Under the pieces are notes generated by a model. It saw only the letters and a program-made list of their open reading frames with translations, did not search any database and had not been told where the DNA came from. Below are positions 10,960 through 20,457 of a DNA stretch of 41,438 nucleotides, piece after piece. This DNA comes from Amphimedon queenslandica (Eukaryota > Porifera > Demospongiae > Haplosclerida > Niphatidae): assembly GCF_000090795.2 (NCBI RefSeq), contig NW_003546447.1, forward strand, positions 119,021-160,458, given 5' to 3'. The position numbers and the translations under genes were made by a program. Each line of letters begins with the position of its first letter. The first letter of the stretch is position 1.

Positions 10960-12460
10960 ATTCATCACTTATATAATTTTTCTGATACATACACATGTCC
11001 TTATGTTGTGTACTAAGTTTGAGCTGATTATAATCAAAATTGGATATTTTACAAACTTTTATAGTTGCTCAAAAATTGGGCCAAATAAGTTAGAGTGTAC
11101 AATAATAGGAAAATTGAAAAATGCTCATAACTCAAAAATTGAAGTTGGAATCAGCTCAAACTTTCTACATAGCATACGTACATCAATATGAATCAGAAAA
11201 TGTAATTAAATGGTTATTTTGGAGTCATTTTGGGAAAAAAACTACAGGCTTGGGTATTTTTCAAAAATTGGGTGTTTCAAAAATATTGATAATTAAAAAA
11301 TTTGAAGTCAAAATCAGTTTAAACTTTCTACACAGCATAAGGGACCATCAATGCATTTCAGAAAATGCAATAAAAGTTTTTGGTGATTTTGGAGCCATTT
11401 TAGGAAAAAAAACCCATGGGCCTTGTGTATTTTTGCTTAGGGTATTTTTCAAAAATTGTCTGTTTTAAAAAGTTTCTCATAGCTCAAAAGTTAAGTTAAA
11501 ATAAGCTCAAACTTTCTACACAGCATAAGGACATCAATATGTATCAGAAAATGTAATAAAAATTCGGGGTAATTTTGAGGCCATTTTTTTGGAAAAACCA
11601 TGGGCTATATAGGGTATTTTTCAGATTTTTGGCACTTTCTTAAAATGGACGTAACTTGAAAAATTAAAGTCAAAATCAGCTCAGACTTTTTACACAGCAT
11701 AAAGACATAAATTTGTATCAGAAAATATAATAAAAATTTGGAGTAATTTGGAGCCATTTTTTGGAAAAAACCATGGGCTAGCTATCCACACTAAGACATA
11801 ATGAGCTGAGAGATCTTACTGCCTCCCTGCTTGAAGATGTCTGTAGCAATGTTTCTTGTGAGCCTCCTTTACAACCACTCTCAGGAGAATCAATCACAGC
11901 GTCTACTGTGGATGGTGATGAAGCTCGTGCGGACATTGCAGTTGATGGTTTCTGGGGGATCTCTCATCAGAGAGCATTCTTTGATGTCTCAGTTGTTAAT
12001 CCCTTCTCTGAATCATATAAAGGCCTCACTCTACCAGCTGTTTACAAGAAAGTAGAAAACCGGAAGAAGAGAAAGTATGACTGCTCGGATTCGTAATGTT
12101 GAACACGGTTGCTTTTCACCACTTGTATTTTCCACCAATGGAGGCTTGGCCCCAGTATCAGATACTGTATTTAATTCTGGCAAATTGTTTTAAAATGGCC
12201 ATAACTAGAAAAAAAACCTAAGTTTAAATCAGCTCAAACTTTTTACACAGCATAGATCTATAATGAAATTAATATGTGTCAGAAAATGTAATCAAAATTT
12301 AGGTTGATTTTTGAGCCATTTCGAAAAAAAACTATGGATATTTTTCAAAAAATTGGCTTATACTGTAAAACTCATTATTGATGTTGGAATTGGTTCAAAC
12401 TTGCTACATAGCATAAGGACATCAATGTGCATCAGAAAGTGTAATAAAAAAGTCTTTAGA
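10960..12460. repeat. Diverged tandem satellite, unit about 155-190 bp
   Basis: At least six units are recognisable by the anchor CAAACTTTCTACAYAGCATA at about 11156, 11318, 11507, 11684, 12235 and 12395. Each is followed by ACATCAATATGTATCAGAAAATGTAATAAAAAT, a GGAGCCATTTTTTGG stretch, AACCATGGGCT, GGGTATTTTTCAAAAATTG and CTCATAACTCAAAAATT. Units are strongly diverged, so the array is old. Short open frames here (for example 11121-11468) only reflect the repeat. Between about 11790 and 12170 the array is interrupted by a retroelement fragment. Isolated units lie at 2025-2110 and 6362-6700. Confidence 0.8.
11793..12169 (+). pseudogene. Retroelement C-terminal fragment (RHNELRD...FFDV...LVFSTNGG type)
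   Basis: One frame reads RHNELRDL at about 11796 and then DEARADIAVDGFWG, RAFFDVSVVNPFSESYKGL and VYKKVENRKKRKYD, up to a stop near 12095. The homology continues in another frame as RIRNVEHGCFSPLVF and STNGG, so there is a frameshift near 12075. This pattern is familiar from the C-terminal region following reverse transcriptase in many invertebrate retroelement proteins. The D-x-R-x-D-I plus F-F-D-V arrangement suggests a PD-(D/E)XK-like nuclease fold (inference from memory). It is a dead fragment within the satellite. Confidence 0.6.
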
Positions 12461-12560
12461 ACCATAAAGATCAGCTGCTCTAATGTAAATTATTTTAAAG
12501 GATAGAACACAGATAACCATGATAACCATGATAACCAGTTATCTGACAGTACATTATCTA

Positions 12561-12764
12561 ATACTACGTTTACACTTGCTTCTTTAACTGGGCCAGCCCT
12601 GTTTAAAGTGGGCCAGCACAGTTTCATTTGATAGTGTAAACAGTAACCAAACTGAGCTGAAGTGAGCTGGGCCAAACCAGGCCAGCATGGTTATATAGTA
12701 CAGCAGGGTCAGCCCAGCCTGGTTCAACATGGTTTGGCCCAGTTCCGTAGTGTAAACATAGTAT
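12561..12764. mobile_element. MITE with ATACTACGTTTACACT ends
   Basis: A 204-bp element whose ends are inverted (ATACTACGTTTACACT / AGTGTAAACATAGTAT, one mismatch). The interior is rich in GGCCCAG/CTGGGCC and GGCCAGC motifs that make it partly self-complementary. A second copy is at 31591-31752 and a truncated right half is at 14513-14549. It lies directly 3' of the truncated second receptor copy. Confidence 0.75.
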
Positions 12765-12823
12765 AAATGATCCCCCTATAACTGGCCACATATGCACATT
12801 TTATAGCCAATATTAATTAATAC

Positions 12824-14349
12824 CTGAAAAGGTCTGTACACTGATTGTACCAGCAGGTCCCAGTAATTGTTGATAGGCTCTGACTGTGATGTTATAAGTT
12901 GTTAGTTCTCTCAATCCATTCAGTGTGATTGTATTATTACTACTTCCCTCCACCTGTACTGTCAGCACAGTGTCTGTGTCACTAGTGACAATGACTATAT
13001 ATCCATCAGCATCAAGTGCAGTCCAACTGACAGTAATAGTGGTAGCTGTCTTGAAGACCTCAGTAAGAGAAGAGGGAGCAGTTGCTGGTACTTATTAAAA
13101 TACATTATTATTATTGGTAAAATTCTGATATGCATTACCTTTTATGGTTAAAGTACGCGTTCTATCAGCAGCACTACCAGGATTATCCAGTACACATTGG
13201 TAAATTTGATCTCCAGTGGTTGATTGATTGATCAATCGGCTACTGACAGTCATTTCATCCCATGTAATATTAACAGTATATCCTAATGTGCTGCCATCAT
13301 TACTAGCAGTACAAGGATTATCTTGATCATTACAAATAGTGTAACTAGTCACTGATAGACTACCAATGCTCATACTAATATTATACTGTAGAGTATATCC
13401 AATTTTAATACAAGTCAGTTTGTATTTCTGTGGATATATTATCATATCAGAAGGAAGATCAGCAACAGTAAATGATTCTATCTGTGCCAATTCTACAAAT
13501 GAAAAATTATTATTGATTACATCTGTATAATAATTTAGTCTCCTCTCACTGAATATATTAGCAAAGATGATGTTAGTGTTAGGATCTGAACAGTTAGTGG
13601 GTAGACAACACTTGTACCAGCCATCACCAGGTGCCTGAAGAAAGTCAGTGTTAGTGGCAGGTATGTGAACACTGAGACTAGCACCTGACCCCACAGTGCA
13701 AAAAAGATTGGAATTGTTGCCAGGACAAGACACTACTCCATTAGGACCAATCCATTGTCCACCATTCAGAGTAGCACCAGGTAATACACACTCTAGAGGA
13801 GTTGGGCTGATACTGTTATCCCAAAAATATGATCCATTGAAATAACAGCTACCATTATCAGGGGCGTATCTAGGAATCAGAGAAGGGGGGTGCTGAGGGC
13901 GCGCGAAGCGCGCCGCGATTTTGGCCACACCCACTTTTACGGCGGTAAAACGGCCTTTTCCTGCATTTTCGTCAATTACGGGTGGGGCCAAGATTATTTC
14001 AAGCATACTGCTATGTTACTCGATGTTACTGGTACTTCTGATTGCTCCTTAAAGCACTGGAAACTGCTGAAATCATGATCAGGGGGCTAGATAACTTTGT
14101 TAAGAGGCTTGGTAGTGATGCAAGAGTCCAGGAGTTCAGTAATTTTTTCTGAGCCCAGCCCTGAGGGGGGTGCTCAAGCCCCCTCAGTCCCCCCCTAAAT
14201 ACGCCTCTGATTATGCCTCAGGTAGATACCTATCAAAAACCTATATAGTTGTCATTATACCCATCCAGTGTCTTACCTGAGGAAGGTGGACATTGACTAA
14301 TAACTTCACTGACACTCAACAAGAAGACAACCACTTGTAGCTTTAGCAT
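12824..14349 (-). pseudogene. Second Ig/FN3 receptor copy, interrupted and 3'-truncated
   Basis: Exon 1 (14349-14278) encodes the same signal peptide as the intact gene. Exon 2 (14229-13550) is split by a 351-bp transposon at 13859-14209. Exon 3 (13492-13139) is the Ig module (KLTC, YQC kept), and exon 4 (13090-12824) is FN3-1 with VSWTALDADGY. Apart from the insertion, frames and splice sites are intact (GT-AG, phase 1). No FN3-2, TM or tail exon is found downstream; the sequence instead reaches the MITE at 12561-12764. Unless the transposon is spliced out and a distant 3' end is used, the product cannot be a membrane receptor. Protein differences from the intact gene are spread through both modules, so this is a diverged paralogue and not an allele of it. 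Confidence 0.75.
13859..14209. mobile_element. Non-autonomous DNA transposon in receptor exon 2, copy 2
   Basis: The 351-bp element has inverted ends CAGGGGCGTAT and ATACGCCTCTG. It is flanked by ATTAT (13854-13858 and 14210-14214), a 5-bp target duplication: the intact paralogue has a single CCATTATGCCTCA here. The interior carries GCGCGCGAAGCGCGCCGCG and GGGGTGCTCAAGCCCCC. It has no transposase. It is related to 6019-6361 and 15078. The GC-rich hAT-like ends suggest, but do not prove, a hAT-type family. Confidence 0.8.
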
Positions 14350-14502
14350 GTTGACAGAGAAATGGTTTATGTACACTGAGGTATTGTATCGACAAAATGG
14401 AAGGAATGTGAAGAGTCAATTAAATCATTTTACAAACTACTAGTAGCATGTTTTTGCTAGGGTTTTATTAGGGATTAGTGTCAGTGGGTATTTGGGTGAG
14501 GG

Positions 14503-14512
14503 NNNNNNNNNN
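14503..14512. other. Assembly gap (10 N)
   Basis: Ten unresolved bases. The sequence right of the gap repeats the sequence at about 12730-13300, so the gap joins two similar copies. Confidence 0.99.
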
Positions 14513-15077
14513 CATGGTTTGGCCCAGTTCCGTAGTGTAAACGTAGTATAAATGATCCCCCTATAACTGGCCACATATGCACATTTTATAGCCAATATTA
14601 ATTAATACCTGAAAAGGTCTGTACACTGATTGTACCAGCAGGTCCCAGTAATTGTTGATAGGCTCTGACTGTGATGTTATAAGTTGTTAGTTCTCTCAAT
14701 CCATTCAGTGTGATTGCATTATTACTACTTCCCTCCACCTGTACTGTCAGCACAGTGTCTGTGTCACTAGTGACAATGACTATATATCCATCAGCATCAA
14801 GTGCAGTCCAACTGACAGTGATAGTGGTAGCTGTCTTGAAGACCTCAGTAAGAGAAGAGGGAGCAGTTGCTGGTACTTATTAAAATACATTATTATTATT
14901 GGTAAAATTCTGATATGCATTACCTTTTATGGTTAAAGTACGCGTTCTATCAGCACCACTACCAGGATTATCCAGTACACACTGGTAAATTTGATCTCCA
15001 GTGGTTGATTGACTGATCAATCCGCTACTGACAGTCATTCCGTCCCATGTGATATTAACAGTATATCCTAATGTGCT
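14513..15077 (-). pseudogene. Third, near-identical partial receptor copy next to the gap
   Basis: The segment is almost identical base for base to about 12728-13300: end of the MITE, FN3-1 exon (14875-14609) and the 3' part of the Ig exon (15077-14924), including introns. Differences are few (for example a C for T in CAGTGTGATTGC, and CACCACTACC for CAGCACTACC). The Ig exon is cut at 15077 by a transposon end. This is either a very recent tandem duplication or a second haplotype placed in series by the assembler. Confidence 0.8.
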
Positions 15078-15127
15078 CAGAGGCGTATTTAGGGGGGGCT
15101 GAAGGGGCTTGAGCACCCCCCTCAGGG
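15078..15127. mobile_element. End of the CAGGGG-type transposon, copy 3 (fragment)
   Basis: CAGAGGCGTATTTAGGGGGG followed by GCTTGAGCACCCCCCTCAGGG matches the reverse complement of the right end of the element at 13859-14209. It is inserted after AATGTGCT in the Ig exon of the third receptor copy and is itself broken by the sequence starting at 15128. The other end was not found; 15170-15230 carries the internal GCGCGCGAAGCGCGCCGCG segment of the family. Confidence 0.7.
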
Positions 15128-15950
15128 CATAGGCGGCTGCAGGATTTGACTGCTAGTCGGGCATGGGTGTGGCACAGGAAATGGGTTGGGCGCGCGAAGC
15201 GCGCCGCGATTTTGGCCACACCCTCTTTTGCGCACCCTTTTTAGCGCAATTTTTTGGTAGCGAAGGTTATTGTAATAAAGTAGTGGGTGGTGTAGCTCCA
15301 ACACTGACTTCTGTAGTGGTAATAGTACTAGTAGTAGTATTAGTAGAGGAAGTAGAAGAATAGGGTGATGGAGAATGAGCAACAATTGACTGTACATCAA
15401 CTGTAGCTGTAAAAACTGTAGCTGTATCAACCACAAGAGTAGACTGAGACTCATGATCATCAACTGATTCAGCAAGAGACTGACCTAAAGTAAGAATATG
15501 AGATAATCTGTATTATTGACTTCTATACTGTACTTACTAGGTTCACTTTGTAAACTGTTGTTCCTTTTTAGCAGGCTTGTTCACAAAGGACATAGTGAAG
15601 CTAGTCCAGGCTTTTAGACATTGCAACTGACAAGAAAAGAACACTGAAATAGCACTAAATAATGAAATGACTATGCTTTCTAGTGTTGCTGTGGTGGCCC
15701 ACTGTGATTGGCACCAAAGTCTTACCACCTCCTCCTTTATTTAGTCTCTCTTCATCACCTTGTTATCAGCCTGCCATTTATGCATTCATAATTATAAGAT
15801 TTTCATAAAAAATTGAAATTATAATTGCAATAACTGTTATTAACTATTAATTAACCATAGAATAACTATTAATTATGGTGATGTCACACTTCCGGTCAGA
15901 ATTTTTGGTCGGGCATTGCCCCTAAATGCCCGACCCTGCAGCCGCCTATG
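15128..15950. mobile_element. Composite segment bounded by CATAGGCGGCTGCAGG inverted repeats
   Basis: CATAGGCGGCTGCAGG at 15128 is repeated inverted as CCTGCAGCCGCCTATG ending at 15950, and a TCGGGCAT motif follows at both ends. The 823 bp between contain a piece of the CAGGGG transposon family (15185-15235) and one or two spliced-looking exons (15484-15267). I saw no clear target duplication and no transposase. It may be one element that has captured exons, or two separate copies of a small element bracketing host DNA. Confidence 0.5.
15267..15558 (-). CDS. Candidate 3' exons encoding a Ser/Thr-rich segment
   Basis: The exon at 15484-15267 follows a good acceptor (TTACTTTAG) and reads QSLAESVDDHESQSTLVV, then a Thr/Ser-rich run (STSSTNTTTSTITTTEV) to a stop. 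Its frame joins in phase 1 to a preceding mini-exon ending at 15535 at donor CCTA|GTAAGTA. Such composition suits a mucin-like extracellular stalk, as in the receptor family nearby, but no domain is present. The exons lie between the inverted repeats of 15128-15950. This may be a remnant or a captured exon; confidence is low. Confidence 0.35.
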
Positions 15951-16356
15951 GACCTCCAAGTTCCTTGCACTCAGCTTAAGTTCCTTGCACTCAGCTTAAC
16001 AAGTTAGGCCATTTGGGACAGTCTAAAGATTGTGGTACTTATATTGAGTAAAATATGCATATATATACTTGGAGATTTATAGTACCAGGCGTTTATTCAA
16101 GCCCGGCCTTTATTTGAACATTTACGGTATTACATAATTGTGACATCATGCTTTGTGGATACTGTTGTCCTGTTTTGCCTTTTCTACTATCCGACCACAC
16201 ATGTGGGATTTTCCATTATATGACACTCAGCAAATGAGTAGTGATACTGCTATCAATATGGTGGATCTGATTACCATAGTAAATAACAGTGCCATGTACT
16301 AGATATAAGCAAGTGTTATAGTTATTAGGAAAAATAAAGATAATTAATGTATAAGG
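15951..16356. other. GPCR upstream-type sequence with repeat pieces
   Basis: Bases 15957-16000 contain a direct doubling of AAGTTCCTTGCACTCAGCTT. About 16085-16135 resembles one end of the AAACGCC-type element at 18435-18842. From about 16130 to 16356 (TTACATAATTGTGACATCATGC, then TAAGCAAGTGTTATAGTTATTAGG) the sequence matches the 5' flanks of the GPCR copies at 26421 and 31134. Confidence 0.5.
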
Positions 16357-16392
16357 ATGAAGAGCAACTTTACTTTTACTGGTGAGTTCAGT

Positions 16393-18003
16393 CATAGATA
16401 ATAGAGTAAATGAAAGGGATTGGAAATGGAAGTGTGGGCGTGGGCAAACCTCCATTCATTTGTATTGTTGCTAAGTAAACAGAGGAGGGTTGGGATTTTT
16501 TGACAGATTTTGGAGCAAAAAACTGGGATTTTTTTGCTTTATTCTTGAATAACTCCAAGAGAATACAATTCATGGAAACAAAACTCACACACAATATTAA
16601 CCAATGTTAATGCTTTTTATTAATATTTTTTGTTCAGTAAATCAATGCATGCGTTAGTAGCCACATCACTCTTTAACTAGAAATACCATCTTTTCCCCCT
16701 CTGAAAGACTCATTTTGTTCTTGAGCTACGAATAAGTATAACCATTTTAAAGAGCTTGTAATCTCCTATGGAATGAGCGAACTTGCATATTGATACAATG
16801 AAGCTTGAGTGTTTTATGAACAATAAAGTGTTTCAAAAACAGGTGACTTTGTGTACCCGGCTCTAACTGGTTGCAAAATGGCTTTTTGGAGATAAAAACC
16901 TTGCTGCAGGTAGCTCTAAAAATTCTATGTGGAATGGGCTATATATCAAAAGCAAGTGCTATCCTGGAGGAGCACAAATTTCCTTTGAAATCCTGCCAGA
17001 GCAACTTCACCAATGGAGGAGATGGGAAATCAATCAAAACACTGATGGCTGTCTTCTTCTTGAAATTTCTTGCCTCCTCGTATGAGGAGAGTACCACCAT
17101 AGTGGAGGAAATTTAGGATAAAGTTAAGGTTATAAATTTAAGTAGGTTGCCCGGTGGGCTCTGAGGTCAGATATGTAGAGCAGGATATGAACCTGGTCTG
17201 AGGGGTGACAGCATTGAGGAGATAGCCCAATGAGCCTGTCAAAGAGAGTATTTACGGTATCCCTATCAGTGTTAATTAGGGAAAGCCACCGAGCTCGTAT
17301 TGGACTATATGCAGTGCACTCTATCAGAAAGTGAAATGATGACTCTATGAAGTCTGTAGCACACAGTGAGCATAGGGAGGAGGTGGAAGATTGAATCCTA
17401 TTATGGAACATATAGGTGTGTCCATTAAGATCTGAACAGTGTAGTAGTAAATGGAGTCTATAACTAAGACTGTAGGACAGAGAAGGAGCATGTTTAAGTG
17501 ACAATATAGTGGGCAGTGGTTTTAGCTGGGGTGAGAGTAGGGGGAAATCTAACCTGGAGATCTCAGACAGGCGCGAAGAGGGAGAGGAGTTAGCCAAGTC
17601 TTGCCATGCAAAGTACAGAGAGGCCTTGACCAGACACTTCCAGGGTCTCATACTCTGTAAGTTAGAATCAGAAATGAGACACCGGAGGCCTGGTAGGTCA
17701 AAGGAGTGTAGATCAGCCATAATCACTGTTAGTAAGGGAGAGGGAGAATGTGAGTGATGCTGGTGGTGGTAAATTAATATTTGTCTAGCAGGAGCTGAGG
17801 TGGGCAAGCACAATATACTCATAAGAAAGCATAATCTGCATTTTGATAACAGGAACTCTACAGGAAGGGTGCCTAGTGAATAAATGAATACCAATAATAG
17901 GTGCACGAGGGGGAAGACCGAGAATGGTCACATGGTAACCCAACCCGCATTTCCTGTTGCTACGCCCCGTTGCCAATCCCTTTCATTTACTCTATTATCT
18001 ATG
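16393..18003. mobile_element. DNA transposon with perfect 31-bp TIRs, inserted in a GPCR
   Basis: The left end CATAGATAATAGAGTAAATG (31 bp, 16393-16423) is exactly inverted at 17973-18003. The flanks are GTTCAGT on both sides (16386-16392, 18004-18010), a 7-bp target duplication confirmed by the uninterrupted paralogues, which have one copy. Perfect TIRs mean a recent insertion. No DDE transposase is recognisable inside. Instead it contains a fragment of a non-LTR retrotransposon (17130-17906) on the minus strand, so it is a non-autonomous carrier. The superfamily is not assigned. Confidence 0.9.
17130..17906 (-). pseudogene. Non-LTR retrotransposon reverse transcriptase C-terminal fragment
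   Basis: An open frame of 258 codons on the minus strand carries LCSLCATDFIESSFHFLIEC followed by TAYSPIRARWLSL. This is the C-x2-C...H...C zinc-binding-like region typical of the end of LINE ORF2 (zf-RVT family). The catalytic YxDD region is absent, so this is a 5'-truncated piece, as left by target-primed reverse transcription. It lies inside the DNA transposon at 16393-18003. Confidence 0.65.
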
Positions 18004-18173
18004 GTTCAGTGATCCAGCAGTAGCAGCAGTTCTTATTGTTGAGATGATACTAGCTCTGATAGCTAATGGTATGGTACTATCTATCACACTCTGTCCTAGG
18101 GGTCTATACATGTATATGAACTGTTTCACTTTTACATACTCTCTCTCTCTTTGTAATAGTAAATGATACATGT

Positions 18174-18365
18174 ATTACCACCACTTGTTGAGTGTTCTGA
18201 TTCGTCAATTGAATACATGTACATGTACATGAGTAAATATCTGCTGTTACATAGTTTGTTCTCATGTCACGCCAATAACCAAACAAACTAGCTACTAAGT
18301 GTACTGCATTTTACATTGGAGACAGTCAGACAGATGTGTAATGCACATGTAGTAAATTTTTGAGT
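18174..18365. repeat. Dispersed block R (copy 1), downstream of a truncated GPCR
   Basis: The block contains ACCACTTGTTGAG, a variant of ATTCTGATTGGTCAATTGAA, an ACATGTACATG tract, GAGTAAA(T/C)ATCTGCTG, TGTTCTCATG and CACGCCAATAACCAA. The same series of motifs occurs at 24933-25375, 26580-26702 and 31260-31470, three of the four directly after truncated GPCR copies. Confidence 0.7.
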
Positions 18366-18387
18366 AATTATTACATAATTTGTGTTT

Positions 18388-18925
18388 CATGATTATTAAG
18401 TATAGGTTATACACCGAGGTAGAGGTTTCTATGGTACTGTATTTCCTCGTGGAAACGCCTACTCCCTATAAACGCCCATGCCTGTATAAACGCCTAGAGA
18501 CAGCACATAACTTTGACAATAAACGCCCATGCTTGTTTAGACGCCCATTCTTGATTAAAAGCCTATACCACACCCACCTACCCCATCCTCGTGGTACATG
18601 TACCTTACGTAGTTTAGTAGTTTACATTCTACAATGGCAGCTGCAGCTGAGAAGGCTAAAGAAACTCAGAAGTTTTGATGTCAGTTTTAAACTACGCGTT
18701 GTGTCTATTGAAACATGGTGGTAAGGATTATTTTTGGGTTATAAACGCCCACCTCGTATAAACGCCTACTTCATTTAAACACCTAGCAAACAGGTCTCTA
18801 TAAGAAATAAACGCCTAGGCGTTTCCACGAGGAAATACGGTATTTATTAACCGAGCGACGCAGTCGCAAGGTTAATAAATACCATAGAAACCAATACCGA
18901 GGTGTATAACCAACTTCTACCATGA
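18388..18925. mobile_element. Palindromic MITE (copy 1) split by a nested element
   Basis: The left arm (18388-18434, GTATAGGTTATACACCGAGG, GGTTTCTATGG) and the right arm (18843-18925, CATAGAAACCAATACCGAGG, TGTATAACC, TTCTACCATG) are the two halves of the element found intact at 19593-19775. They are separated by a 408-bp insertion (18435-18842). The intact copy shows that the arms were contiguous. Confidence 0.8.
18435..18842. mobile_element. Nested MITE with AAACGCC repeats and 27-bp TIRs
   Basis: The ends TACTGTATTTCCTCGTGGAA and TTCCACGAGGAAATACGGTA are inverted over 27 bp with one mismatch. TA at both ends points to Tc1/mariner-type insertion. The interior is dominated by about ten spaced copies of AAACGCC(T/C) with TATAAACGCCCATG-like context, so the element has an internal periodic structure. 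Confidence 0.75.
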
Positions 18926-19592
18926 CACTTGAAAAACAACTACCAGCTGCTGATAATAAGACCACAGTTGACATACATACAACTAGGGACATGCACATTA
19001 TTCTTTTTTTCAACCCTATAATTCTATTCTTCAATTCTCTTCCTCAATCCCATTATTCTCTCCTTTTTGGCCCATTATTCCCATTATTATGCTCTGATAA
19101 TACCAAAAATTCATTTTGATTATTGATATCATCATTCATGGTTATATTGTAACACTACTGATGACTCAATGTAATCCTTAAGTGAGTTACTTTGAGTGTC
19201 CTTAAATCTGTTCAGTATTATTTCCAGTGGAGTTACTCATTGCTGTTGCTGTAAAGTGCTGTTAAATTGTACTGTACTGTTTGCTGACACATGCTCATGC
19301 AGTATTAAAAGGGTTAAATATTGATCACATGATCCAGGCAGGCAAATTTTAACCCATTATTCTTTCTCTAAATTTCACACCCATTATTCCAAAAGAAATT
19401 CCCGAATAATGTGCGTGTCCCTACATACAACATATCTAACAGGCTAGGCAGTAAAGAATCAACCAAACTTGACAAATGGACTAATAAGAGCATAAGCGTA
19501 GAGTACCAAACTGCCAATCAATTAATTATTTAACGAGATAGGTTTATATTTTTACGAGCTAGGTTAATATGAAAAATAATTGACCTCCAATA
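18926..19592. other. Gene-free stretch with CCCATTATTC motifs
   Basis: No exon was recognised. CCCATTATTC-type motifs around 19046-19085 recur at 19375-19390, and both sides carry GACACGCACATTATTC-like sequence (18985-19000, and inverted near 19403-19425). These may be the decayed ends of another MITE of about 430 bp, unconfirmed. Confidence 0.4.
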
Positions 19593-19775
19593 CTGCAATC
19601 TGATTGGTCAATCGCAAGGTGGCATGGTAGAAGTATAGGTTATACACCGAGGTCGAGGTTTCTATGGGATTTATTGACCGAGGGACGCAGTCCCGAGGTC
19701 AATAAATGCCATAGAAACCGAGACCGAGGTGTATAACCGTGTTCTACCATGCGTCCAATCAGATTAGATGCATTT
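19593..19775. mobile_element. Palindromic MITE (copy 2, intact)
   Basis: The element is a long near-perfect inverted repeat: GCAATCTGATTGG..GCATGGTAGAA..GTATAGGTTATACACCGAGG, a centre with GAGGGACGCAGTCCC, then the complementary series ending TTCTACCATGC..CCAATCAGATTAG. The RNA or single strand would fold into one long hairpin. Single-arm relics occur at about 21008-21050. Confidence 0.8.
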
Positions 19776-19862
19776 CTTGTAGCTAGGATACACAAAAAGT
19801 ATAAAAATCCTTACCATTAGCAACCAATTCATTTTAAGTCACGCACTAGAATGGAAAAGCAA

Positions 19863-20229
19863 CTAAAGTCTATTCAGTTTCACCTGACCTATTGATTTTT
19901 TGTTATAACTTTTGATAAACATGAAATTTAGAAATTTTGTTTGCGCCATTAGAATCGCTAGGTCCTTCCCGTCCTTTAGATAAAAAGATCGGGTCAAAAT
20001 GATAAGGCCTTAGCCTTTTTTGGATGTCTCTGTATAAACCCAATGACATACCTTTGACCGCAACTATGCAGCTAGAACAGCCAGAATAAATTCAGCTGCT
20101 ACTTATCTGTATCCCTTCAGCGCAACAAAAACAATTCCAAAACCACAAATACGTAAAGAATGCGGATGTGACGTAGTTATTTATTAATTGAAAAAAGCCA
20201 GGGGTCAGGTGAAAGTGAATAGACTTTAG
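19863..20229. mobile_element. MITE with 27-bp TIRs (CTAAAGTCTATTCA)
   Basis: CTAAAGTCTATTCAGTTTCA at the left is inverted as TGAAAGTGAATAGACTTTAG at the right over 27 bp with one mismatch. It is 367 bp long with no open frame, and lies just upstream of the tyrosine-recombinase relic. Confidence 0.8.
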
Positions 20230-20457
20230 GTAGACATGCTCGTCTGTTCTCAAAAGATGCGACTAACACAGCCGCCATTGATAGCTCTGGAAACGCTTAT
20301 CTCATCATTTTATGACTGCCCCGCCTACTTCATTTGTGCTATATACCATCTTGTTTCGCAACGGACAAGGATTTAAAGATGCACAACAGCACTGTGCGCC
20401 ATGCAGAACTAAAAAAGCAATATAATGGGTAGAAAATATTCTGAATGACTGGTGCAA

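Larger units (their letters stand above)
16357..18093 (+). pseudogene. GPCR copy 1, split by a transposon and truncated after TM1
   Basis: The 5' coding end (ATG 16357, reading MKSNFTFTGEFS) runs to 16392 and resumes at 18004 (GTTCAGTGATCCAGCAGTAG) after a 1611-bp insertion. It then encodes AVAAVLIVEMILALIANG and a few more residues before the homology ends near 18093, after TM1. The rest of the receptor is missing; the sequence passes into the dispersed block at 18174. It is clearly non-functional. It belongs to the rhodopsin-like family whose intact members are at 28660 and 29865. Confidence 0.85.

Noticed and set aside
11003-11468. Two overlapping plus-strand frames with similar repeated peptides
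   Set aside because: Both are translations of the satellite units; there is no start context or conserved coding pattern.
13095-14006. Long minus-strand open frame of 303 codons
   Set aside because: It runs through an intron and its start lies inside the inserted transposon; the real exons are 13492-13139 and the pieces of exon 2.
15122-15475. Leucine-rich 117-codon minus-strand frame
   Set aside because: Frame shadow of the Ser/Thr-rich exon (CTA/TTA from ACT/AGT triplets); it continues into transposon sequence.
17509-17757. Plus-strand frame of 82 codons in the TIR element
   Set aside because: Antisense shadow of the retrotransposon fragment on the minus strand.
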